Shown: piece after piece, positions 1 through 8,000 of the stretch
Position numbering within the stretch: position 1 is the stretch's first letter
How the letters are laid out: the number at the start of each line of letters is the position of its first letter
DNA from: Myxococcus xanthus
GTDB lineage: Bacteria > Myxococcota > Myxococcia > Myxococcales > Myxococcaceae
Assembly: GCF_900106535.1 (NCBI RefSeq)
Contig: NZ_FNOH01000016.1
Span: 151,187-215,186, forward strand
Length of the DNA: 64,000 nucleotides
Reading direction: 5' to 3'
Translations under genes and position numbers: made by a program
Notes under the pieces: generated by a model
What the model was told of the DNA's origin: nothing
Seen by the model: only the letters and a program-made list of their open reading frames with translations
The model's database searches: none

Positions 1-759
1 CGGGCGGGCCACGGGGTGCGGCACGGGGATGGGGGTATTGCCCAGCTCGCGCATCACCGCGGACAGGGGCACCTCGCCGGGGCCCACGACGTTGTAGACG
101 CCCTTGGGCTCGGGGCGGAGCGCCTCCACCATGGCGCGCGCGACGTCCTCCACATGGATGAGCTGCACCATGGGGTCGAAGCCCGCCATCATCCAGGGTC
201 GGCGCATGCGCAGGTAGTTGGACGGCGCGTTCTTGATGGTCGGCCCGACGATGTGGACGGGCCGGAGGATGACCGTCTCGATGTGCGGGTGCTTCCAGAA
301 GAAGCTGTGCGCCAGCATGTCCACTTCGATGAGGTCACGCACGCCGGAGAAGCGGCTGGCGGCCATGAGCGGCGCGTCTTCCGTGAGGAAGTTGGAGTTG
401 TCCGGACTGGGCCCATAGACGTTGGCCGAGGACAGGACGACGACCTTCTTCACGCCGTACTTCGCGCAGTACTCCAACAGGCGCGTGGTGCCCACGACGT
501 TGAAGGAGTGGTGCTCCTCCTCGCTCATCCGGGGGTCATGCATGATGCCCATGTGGATGACGGCGCGGATTTCGTTCTTCCGGAAGACGTCCTCCGCCTT
601 CTTCTTGCGGAGGTCGAGCTCATACATCTCGACGTCCTTCGGACGTCCCGCGAAGGGCCGCCGGTCGATGCCGATGATGCGCTCGTGCTTGTGCAGCAGC
701 TTCGCGAGGGTGCGGCCGAGGTTGCCGCTGATGCCCGTGACGACGACGGCCGGTTTCAT
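1..759 (-). CDS. NAD-dependent epimerase/dehydratase (SDR), 3' end off window
   Basis: Reading the minus strand from ATG at 759 gives about 253 residues with no stop before the window edge, so the C-terminus is missing. It begins MKPAVVVTGISGNLGR, the Rossmann nucleotide-binding motif of extended short-chain dehydrogenases. Further in are the family's active-site region (LSSANVYGPS, Tyr in a YxxxK-like context) and a substrate-side stretch LIHVEDVARAM. Such proteins modify nucleotide sugars or related small molecules in the cytoplasm; the substrate cannot be told from sequence. It lies 35 bp upstream of, and on the same strand as, the acyltransferase gene at 795-1649, which would be transcribed before it. 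The ATG is preceded by an AGGGGAGTTCC stretch that fits a ribosome site. Family call secure, specific reaction unknown. Confidence 0.85.
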   Translation of the reverse strand, partial: MKPAVVVTGISGNLGRTLAKLLHKHERIIGIDRRPFAGRPKDVEMYELDLRKKKAEDVFRKNEIRAVIHMGIMHDPRMSEEEHHSFNVVGTTRLLEYCAKYGVKKVVVLSSANVYGPSPDNSNFLTEDAPLMAASRFSGVRDLIEVDMLAHSFFWKHPHIETVILRPVHIVGPTIKNAPSNYLRMRRPWMMAGFDPMVQLIHVEDVARAMVEALRPEPKGVYNVVGPGEVPLSAVMRELGNTPIPVPHPVARP

Positions 760-794
760 GGAACTCCCCTCTTTAGCACCGCCGCGTCTGGCGC

Positions 795-1649
795 TCACCA
801 GAACACGCCCTGACGCTCCTTGAGGCCCTGGTGGAGCATGGATTGGATGGACGCCTTCACGGTGCGGACCTTCTTGTCCAGCTCACTGTCCTCGTCGTCC
901 GGGCGCCCGGAGAAGTGCAGCGGCTCCCCGAAGTAGATGCGGTACTTCGTGGGCAGGGGAATGGGCAGGCCCGTGGGGGTGATGGGGAAGGACGGGAAGC
1001 CCAGAAGCTTCGCCACCGGCTTGAGGTCCATCAGCGCCGGAGCCTGCTCCTCCGCGCCAATGACGGCCACGGGAACGATGGGCGTGTTCGTCTCCAGCGC
1101 CAGGCGCATGAAGCCCAGGCCGAACTCCTGGAGCTGGTAACGCTGGGGCCACAGCTTGTTGATGCCGCGCGTGCCCTCGGGGAAGACGAGGATGGCCTCC
1201 TCCGACTCCAGCAGCCGCCGGCAGTTCTCCGGCGTGCCAACAATCTGCCCCACGCGGGCCATGAAGGTGGACACGTATGGGAGCGACGACACCCACTTCT
1301 CCACCATGCTGCGGATGACGCGGGACGGGCTGGCATCCAGCATCATCGCCACGCCAATCATGGCGCCGTCCATGGGCAGTTGGCCGGAGTGGTTGGACAC
1401 CAGCAGCACCCGGCCGGCGGGCACGTTCTCGATGCCAAACGTCTCCACGCGGAAGTAGTTCCGGTAGAGCCACAGGAGCGGGGCCACCGCGGACAGGCTG
1501 TAGTCCAGATCGAAGCCGAACGGGTCCACCCCGTACTCGTTACCCGGGCGCGACAGGCCGTGGAGCCGCTGCTTCTGTTCGGTGTTGGCCAGCCGGTCCG
1601 TCCACTCGCGCAGGCCCTTCTTCACTCGGTCGGTGACGTTCTCCAGCAT
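795..1649 (-). CDS. PlsC-like lysophospholipid acyltransferase
   Basis: A 284-residue protein of the 1-acyl-glycerol-3-phosphate acyltransferase fold. The acceptor motif reads NHSGQLPMDG, a His...Asp pair with longer spacing than the textbook HX4D but common in a PlsC subfamily. The second block is VFPEGTRGINK, the FPEGTR phosphate-binding motif. A mid-protein hydrophobic stretch (SLSAVAPLLWLYRNYFRVE) probably sits on the inner membrane. It is expected to transfer an acyl chain to a lysolipid in phospholipid or ornithine-lipid synthesis. I chose the internal ATG at 1649 because the 30 codons upstream are Arg/Gly-rich and unlike the family. It ends 36 bp before the SDR gene on the same strand. 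The lipid substrate is unknown. Confidence 0.85.
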   Translation of the reverse strand: MLENVTDRVKKGLREWTDRLANTEQKQRLHGLSRPGNEYGVDPFGFDLDYSLSAVAPLLWLYRNYFRVETFGIENVPAGRVLLVSNHSGQLPMDGAMIGVAMMLDASPSRVIRSMVEKWVSSLPYVSTFMARVGQIVGTPENCRRLLESEEAILVFPEGTRGINKLWPQRYQLQEFGLGFMRLALETNTPIVPVAVIGAEEQAPALMDLKPVAKLLGFPSFPITPTGLPIPLPTKYRIYFGEPLHFSGRPDDEDSELDKKVRTVKASIQSMLHQGLKERQGVFW

Positions 1650-1791
1650 GGGGGGCTCTTTACACCACCGGCCCCGCCGCCGGGAGGGTCCGTCGGCGGA
1701 AGCCCTCGCCCTGGCATGGCAAGCGTGCCCCACGGACACCCAGGCACGGCGGGGACGTACGCTGGCGGACAGGTCCCCTCGTGGGAACGCC

Positions 1792-2730
1792 TTACACCGA
1801 GGCCGACAGCCGCCCGGCGACGTCGCGCAGCGTGAGGACCTCGCGCTCCGACTTCAGCCAGCCGAACACCTCGCGCAGGCGCGCCATCTTCTGGGTGGCG
1901 CTGACGCGCAAATCCCGCTGCTGCCGCACCAGCTCCGGGGGAATCCCGTCCGACGCGTCCAGCACGTCCACGCCGTGCAGTTCGAAGTTGAAGAAGGTGT
2001 CCCGCCGGCACGTGCGCCACAGCGCGTGCAGGGACGCGCGGGGCAGCGTGGTGGCGAAGGTGCCGATGAGGGGGAAGCGCAGCGCGGGCGTCACCGTCAT
2101 GGGCAACTCCAGCACGGTGCCCGAGCCCCGCCGGTAGGGCTGCGCCGGGTCGGGCCGGTACGGCACCCGAGGCGCCAGCAGCACGCGGGGCGTGTCCAGC
2201 ACGGAGCGGGACGGACGCCCCAGCACCGACAGGGCCCCCATCACCGCCGCCTTCGCGGAGTAATACGGCACGGCGGGGAAGGCCGAGGAGCCATACCGGT
2301 AGCCCAGCGCCGCGGTGGCCTCGTACAGGTCCGCGTTCAGCGTGTAGCCCGGCGCGCGGAACCCCTCCGGCCGCACACCCGTGGCCGCGAGAATGGCGGC
2401 GTCCGCGCGGGACAGGTCCGCGTGGATGGCCTCGGGGCCCCGGCGCGTCAGCGCGTAGTCATGGGCGTGGCTGTGGCTGGCCACCTCGATGCCCGCCTCG
2501 TGGGACGCGCGCATGCCCGCCACGGCGACCGGGTCGGACTCCAGGTCCTCACCGATGACGAAGAAGGTCCCCGTGATGCCCAGCCCGTCCAGCAGCTCCC
2601 GGAAGCGTGGCACCGCCACCGCGTGCACCAGCGAGCGGGCGCGTGCGTCCAGCAACGACTCCGGCAGGCCGTGGATGCGGCAGTAATGGGGCAGCGAGTC
2701 GAGGTCGACGGAGATGGACGCCAGCCGCAC
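1792..2730 (-). CDS. Polysaccharide deacetylase (NodB-like)
   Basis: 312 residues. The metal site of carbohydrate esterase family 4 is visible: an early Asp pair in ISVDLDS, the HxxxH metal ligands in VASHSHAHDY, then GFRAPGY and a late FELHGVD. The fold deacetylates N-acetylated sugars on polysaccharide, peptidoglycan or a lipid-linked sugar. No signal peptide is seen, so a cytoplasmic lipid-linked or nucleotide-linked substrate is possible. The start is the GTG at 2730 with GGGAGG six bases upstream; a longer open frame to 2940 overlaps the glycosyltransferase and looks non-coding. It follows the GT2 gene by 17 bp, and together with the FAD protein they look like one carbohydrate operon. 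Confidence 0.85.
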   Translation of the reverse strand: MRLASISVDLDSLPHYCRIHGLPESLLDARARSLVHAVAVPRFRELLDGLGITGTFFVIGEDLESDPVAVAGMRASHEAGIEVASHSHAHDYALTRRGPEAIHADLSRADAAILAATGVRPEGFRAPGYTLNADLYEATAALGYRYGSSAFPAVPYYSAKAAVMGALSVLGRPSRSVLDTPRVLLAPRVPYRPDPAQPYRRGSGTVLELPMTVTPALRFPLIGTFATTLPRASLHALWRTCRRDTFFNFELHGVDVLDASDGIPPELVRQQRDLRVSATQKMARLREVFGWLKSEREVLTLRDVAGRLSASV

Positions 2731-2747
2731 GGTGCGCCCTCCCCGGC

Positions 2748-3458
2748 TCAGGTCCCGCGGACGCGGATGACGTAGAATAGCTTGCCCACGTTCTTGAGCA
2801 CGTTGGGCACGCGCTTGAACAGGTGGATGGAGGGCTGGCGCTTCTCGTGGAGCTGGATGGGAATCTCCATCACCCGCAAGCCCTCGCGCCACGCGCGGAT
2901 GACGAACTCGCTGGCGAACACATCCATGTCCACCACGCACTTCTGGATGACGGGCAGCAGCGCCTCTCGGCGGAACGCCTTCAGGCCGTGCGTGTCCGTG
3001 CCCTGGAAGCCCAGCGCCACCTTCAGCAGCTTGTTGTGCACCCGCGTGGCCGCGCGGCGAATCAGCGGGCGCTGGTCACTGGCGCCCTTGGCCGCCTTGG
3101 AGCCCACCACCATGTCCGCCTCGCCCCGCTCCAGCCGCGGCAGCGCCGCGTCGTAGAAGGTCAGGTCGCACAGGTCGATTTCATCACAGATGACGTAGGT
3201 GCCCCGGGCCTTGAGGATGCCGGCCTTGAGCGCCACGCCGTAGTTGGGCGTCTCCGAGTGGAACCAGCGCAGGCGCGGGTTGCTCGCGCACAGCTCTTCG
3301 AGGATGGCCGGCGTGGCGTCGCGCGAGCCGTTCTCCGCGAAGATGATTTCGTAGTCGAGCCCGCGCGCGTCCAGCCCCTGGCGCAACTCCTCCGCCGCCG
3401 AGGCGATGATGGACTCCTCGTTGTAGACAGGGATGACGACGGTGAGGTGCGGGGCCAT
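2748..3458 (-). CDS. GT2 family glycosyltransferase (dolichol-phosphate-mannose-synthase-like)
   Basis: 236 residues with a GT-A fold. The N-terminus LTVVIPVYNEES is the nucleotide-sugar binding strand, FAENGSRD follows, and a DE-type acidic site appears in VICDEIDLCD. There are no C-terminal membrane helices, so it resembles soluble DPM1-like enzymes that load a sugar from a nucleotide donor onto a polyprenyl phosphate. It lies between the FAD-dependent protein (73 bp upstream) and the deacetylase (17 bp downstream), which suggests a lipid-linked sugar is made and then deacetylated. Family secure, donor and acceptor unknown. Confidence 0.88.
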   Translation of the reverse strand: MAPHLTVVIPVYNEESIIASAAEELRQGLDARGLDYEIIFAENGSRDATPAILEELCASNPRLRWFHSETPNYGVALKAGILKARGTYVICDEIDLCDLTFYDAALPRLERGEADMVVGSKAAKGASDQRPLIRRAATRVHNKLLKVALGFQGTDTHGLKAFRREALLPVIQKCVVDMDVFASEFVIRAWREGLRVMEIPIQLHEKRQPSIHLFKRVPNVLKNVGKLFYVIRVRGT

Positions 3459-3491
3459 GAACTCGAACAGAGATGGCTAACACGCCCCAAG

Positions 3492-3519
3492 CCACCCGTC
3501 GACACAATGCGACGGGTGG
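3492..3519. other. Perfect 10-bp stem-loop in operon spacer
   Basis: CCACCCGTCG and CGACGGGTGG pair around an 8-base loop in the 73-bp gap between the FAD protein (stop at 3532) and the GT2 gene (start 3458). Neither strand has a T run after the stem, so it is not a standard intrinsic terminator. It could be an attenuator, an RNA-stabilising hairpin or a processing site that sets relative expression. Confidence 0.5.
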
Positions 3520-3531
3520 GCGATGGGGATG

Positions 3532-4845
3532 TCAACCGTTGAGTATCCTCGCGCACGCACGCCCGGCGAGGATGGCGTCTTCCATGGAGGAGTACTCCCA
3601 CTGCCCATAGCGGCCGGCAATCTGGATTCCGGTATGCTCCAGGAAGCGCAGAATCTCCGACTTCGCCGGACCGTAGGCGTCGTCGTAGAGCACGTAGGCG
3701 TGGGGAATCTCGCGCGCCTGGGCGAAGAGCACGTCGTCCGCGGCGTGAATCATCTGCGAGCGCACCAGGTCCTCCACCGCGTACTTCTCCGCCGCGGCCA
3801 GGGACAGCTCGCCGTGGTGGCTGTACTCCACGTAGAAGGTGGACGTGTCCGGCGGCGCCAGCGGCGCGTACACCGCGGAGGGCGAGCCGATGCGGTACGT
3901 GTGGAACTCCGGCTCCGGCAGGTAGATCCAATGCCAGGGCTGGCGGTTGGCCCCCTTGGCGCCCACGGCCACATAGGTGACGGTGGTGGCGCGCAGCTGC
4001 TTCGCCGCGTCCTGCACCGCGTCGGGCACGCCGGCCTCGCCCTTGGCGAGCAGCTTCACCAACCCGGGCAGGGAGATGCTGGACACCAGCCCCGCATAGG
4101 GCTGCACGCTCCCGTCGGACAGCGTCACCTTCCGGGCCTTCCAATCAATGGCGGTGGGCTCGGTATGGGTGCTGAGCTGGCCGCCCTTCAGGTGGCTCAG
4201 CATGGCGCGGGCGAGGCTCTCGATGCCGCCCTCTCGCGGGTACAGGAACGACGCGTTGTAGCCGACCGCGTCGCTGCCAGCGCCCAGCGCGCCGTCCACC
4301 ACTTCCTTGAGGTTGGGACGGGGCACGAAGCGGCCCACCCAGGCGGCGGACATCTCACGCGGGTGCACCGTCCACAGCTTCTGGTTGTAGGGCACCATGA
4401 AGTTCTTCGCGAAGCCCTCGCCCATGTAGCGGAGGATGAACTCCTCGAAGTTGCGCGGCTCGCGCTCGCGCAGCTCGCGGCCCTTCTCACCGTAGACGGC
4501 CTCCACGTAGCCGGTGAGGTTCTCCGCCACCACCTCCGGCGGCAGACCGTGGGTGTTCACCTGGTACGGGAAGCGGGTGAACACCCCGCGCGTGAAGATG
4601 CCGGCCTTGCGCTGGATGCGGACCATCTGCTCCGGCAGCCACAGCGTGTTCACCAGGGCCTGGATTTCCGGGTCGCGCAGGTGGAGCCAGTGACCGGTGG
4701 GGTCAAAATAACACCCCTGGATGACCTCGGTCTTGATGAGGCCGCCGACACGGTCGGACTTCTCGATGAGGCGCCAGGGCTTGTTCAGGAAGTGGGCGGT
4801 GGAGAGGCCCGCGAGGCCCGCGCCCAGGATGACAATGGGTTCCAT
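3532..4845 (-). CDS. FAD-dependent amine-oxidase / UDP-galactopyranose-mutase-like protein
   Basis: 437 residues. It starts with a dinucleotide-binding Rossmann motif (IVILGAGLAGLSTAHFL) followed by EKSDRVGGL, the usual FAD ADP-ribose contact. The C-terminus GRYGQWEYSSMEDAILAG matches the second FAD contact of amine oxidase/protoporphyrinogen oxidase-fold proteins. The middle (GHWLHLRD, VPYNQKLWTV) resembles UDP-galactopyranose mutase-like enzymes more than true haem enzymes. It is first in a three-gene carbohydrate cluster with the GT2 glycosyltransferase and the deacetylase, which favours a sugar-nucleotide or lipid-linked-sugar role. Upstream it is divergent from the zinc-ribbon/TPR gene, with 206 bp between. 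The exact reaction is not decidable by eye. Confidence 0.78.
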   Translation of the reverse strand: MEPIVILGAGLAGLSTAHFLNKPWRLIEKSDRVGGLIKTEVIQGCYFDPTGHWLHLRDPEIQALVNTLWLPEQMVRIQRKAGIFTRGVFTRFPYQVNTHGLPPEVVAENLTGYVEAVYGEKGRELREREPRNFEEFILRYMGEGFAKNFMVPYNQKLWTVHPREMSAAWVGRFVPRPNLKEVVDGALGAGSDAVGYNASFLYPREGGIESLARAMLSHLKGGQLSTHTEPTAIDWKARKVTLSDGSVQPYAGLVSSISLPGLVKLLAKGEAGVPDAVQDAAKQLRATTVTYVAVGAKGANRQPWHWIYLPEPEFHTYRIGSPSAVYAPLAPPDTSTFYVEYSHHGELSLAAAEKYAVEDLVRSQMIHAADDVLFAQAREIPHAYVLYDDAYGPAKSEILRFLEHTGIQIAGRYGQWEYSSMEDAILAGRACARILNG

Positions 4846-5051
4846 TGAGGGGCGGGTCTACCACCTTCCACTCCGGGAACGGCGAATCGAACGTGGAGTG
4901 CTGACCGGTGGAAGGCGGGGGCCCTCGCCCGCTTGCCCGGGAGGGTGCGCTTCAACCTACTCGTGCGCGTTCTTTCCGGGCTGGAAACGCCTCTGGTAGC
5001 CTGCGCGCACCGCGAAGGCGCTCGGTCCCCCTCTCGCGAGCTCGGAATCCC

Positions 5052-8000
5052 ATGAAAGTCTCCTGCCCGTCTTGCCAGACGAACTACAACATCGATGACA
5101 AGCGGATCCCGCCGGGCGGCGCGAAGCTCAAGTGCGCCCGGTGCCAGACCACCTTCCCCATCAAGCTCGATGCAGTGAGCGCGCCCGCGGCGCCTGCTCC
5201 CGCCGAGCCCGCCATTCCTCTGCCGGGTGCTGCGTCCGCCGCGCCTCAGGCCGCCGCCATCCCGCTGCCCGGTGCCGCGTCCGCGCAAGCCGCCGCCATC
5301 CCGTTGCCCGGTGCCGCGTCCGCGCAGCCCGCAGCCATTCCGTTGCCCGGCGCCGCGTCCGCGCAGCCCGCCGCCATTCCGTTGCCCGGCGCCGTGTCCG
5401 CGCAGCCCGCAGCCATTCCGCTCCCTGGCGCCCCCGCGTCCACGGGTGCCATCCCGCTGCCGGGCGCCGCACCGACCCACTCCGCCGCGATTCCGCTCCC
5501 TGGCGCTCCCGCGTCCACGGGCGCCATCCCGCTGCCGGGTGCCGCGCCGGCCCACGCCGCCGCCATTCCGTTGCCAGGCGCCGCGCCCGCGAGAGCCATT
5601 CCGCTGCCGGGCGCTCCTGAGGCGTTCAGCGCCGCGCCCCACGCCGCCGCGATTCCCCTTCCCGGCGCGGCCGCGCCTCAGCCCGCCGCCATTCCCCTGC
5701 CGGGAGGCGCCCCGGAGGCCGATCCGTTCGCCTTCGACATGGGCGAGCCCGCACAGGCCGCCGCCATCCCGTTGCCGGGAAGCGCTCCCGAAGCCGACCC
5801 GTTCGCCTTCGACATGGGCGAGCCCGCACAGGCCGCCGCCATCCCGTTGCCGGAAGCCGACCCGTTCGCCTTCGACATGAGCGAGCCCGAACAGGCCGCC
5901 AGCGTCCCGCTACCGGGAAGCGCTCCCGAAGCCGACCCGTTCGGCTTCGACATGAGCGAGCCCGAACAGGCCGCCGCCATCCCGTTGCCGGAAGCCGACC
6001 CGTTCGCCTTCGACATGAGCTCGCCCGCGGAGGCCGCCGCGGCCATGCCGCAGGCAGATGGCCCGTCCGGCATGGACGCGTTCGGCGACGACTTTGGCGA
6101 GCCGGTCCGGGACACCCGCGAGGTGACGCGCGTCGTCTCCATTCCACTGCCGAGCGACGCCTACCGCGAGCCGCCCTCCGCTCCGGCGTCGGGCTACGGC
6201 GTGAATGAACCCGCGGGAACGGCGCGCGACTTCGACTTCGAGACCGTCGAAGCCCCCGTCGAGGACGCCGCACAGGGCTACGGCGTGAACGCGCCCGCGG
6301 GCACCGCCAGGGACTTCGATTTCGCCGATGACGCCCTGCCCGTTCCCGTCGAGGCTCCGCCCGCCGAGGACGCGTTCGCCTTCGACATCGAATCCTCCAG
6401 CGGTGCCGCCCAGGGCCTGCCGCCCCAGGCAGACCCCTTTGCCCTGCCGCCCCCGGAGGCCTACGCGCAGTCGGCCGCCCCGGTGGACGACCCGTTCGCC
6501 CTGCCGCCGCCAGACATGGCGTCCCAGACGGACGCCTTCGCGCCGGACGCGTACGCGATGCCGTCCGCGCCCGAGGCCTCGCCCTACGCGATGCCTCCGC
6601 CCGCCGCGGGAGCGCCGTCCTTCGACTTCGCCGAACTGCCCGTCCCTGCGAACGCCGATCCGTTCGCGCTGCCCCCTCCGGGAGCGGACTTCTCCGACCT
6701 GCCCGCGCCCGCCGCGCCCCAGGCCCTGGAGTTCGCGGACCTGCCGGCCCCCGCCGCACCGGACCTGTCGTTCGACTTCAACGAGCCGCCCGCGCCCGGT
6801 GCGGACCCCTTCGCCGTCGACTTCAGCGCCCCACCGGCCCCCGCCCTCGCGGCGGCTCCTTTCGCCGCCGATTTCGGCTCCGCGCCAGCGCCGGGTGCGG
6901 ACCCGTTCGCCATCGACTTCTCGGAGCCCCCGGCCCCCGCGCCAGCCGTCGCCGTCAACCCGGCCGTGGACTTCGGTGACGTGGACTTCGGCGCGCCTTC
7001 CTCGCCCGGCATCCCGGACTCGCTCGAGTTCGACCCCACCGCACGGCCGGATGACGACCTGGAAGCGGACCTCTCCGACCCGCTGCCGCCGCCGCCCAAC
7101 GCGGGCCCCGCGGACGGCCTGGAGATGCTGTCCTTCATCGACGACGCCGCGGGCAAGGACGGCGGCGCCCAGGCGGGCGCCAAGGTGCGCCGTTTCCACG
7201 TCCGCCGGCGCTCGGGCAAGGTGTTCGGCCCGTTCGACGAGGGCGTCATCGTCAAGATGCTCGAGGACGGGCAGCTCCTCGGGAACGAGGATGTGTCGCT
7301 GGACTCGGAGACCTGGTCCGCCATCGGCACGGTGCCCACCTTCGCCGCCGCCATCCAGCGGCTCATGGAAGGCCCCGCCAAGCTGGTGACGCCCACCGCG
7401 GCGCCCGCTGCGGCCGTCGTCGACGCGCCCCGCGTGGACGGCGCCAGCCCGCAGGCCAACATGAAGCGGCTGGAGCAGCTCTATGAAGGCCGCATGGCCG
7501 CGGTGTCCGTGGTGGACCGCAGCGGCAACACGGAGAAGTGGAAGAAGCGCGTCCCGCTGATGATTGCCGCGGGCGTCGCCGTGGTGGTGGCGGGCATCGG
7601 CGCGGGCACGGAGTTCGGCACGCGCTACGGTGCCTTCGGCCGCCGTGCCCTCTTCCCCGCCCGCCTCTCCGACGGCTCGGCCGAGGCGAAGCAGGTGGCG
7701 GACGCGAAGCAGGCGCTGCTCACGGACACCTTCGCCAGCTACAAGCAGGCCCGCGAGCTCAGCGCCAAGGTGCTCGCTCAGAAGGAGTACCCGGAGGTGC
7801 GCTCGCTGTGGTGCCAGTCCGTCTACTACCTCCAGCGCCGCTACGCCGCGGGCAATCCGAACGAGATGAGCCGCTGCCGTCAGGACATGGCGGACATCGA
7901 GTTCCTGGGAGAGAAGGACGTGGACGTCATCAAGGCGTCCGCGGCGATCGCGCTCACCTCCCGGCAGGCGGACTCAGTCATCCCCACCCTGAGCGGCGCC

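Noticed and set aside
16..813. Plus-strand open frame over the first gene
   Set aside because: It is antisense to a clear SDR epimerase; His/Arg/Val-rich composition is typical of a shadow frame.
5227..5600. Short-period repeats that could suggest a CRISPR or minisatellite
   Set aside because: They are in-frame codons for the AAIPLPGA protein repeat, with no spacers; protein low complexity explains them.
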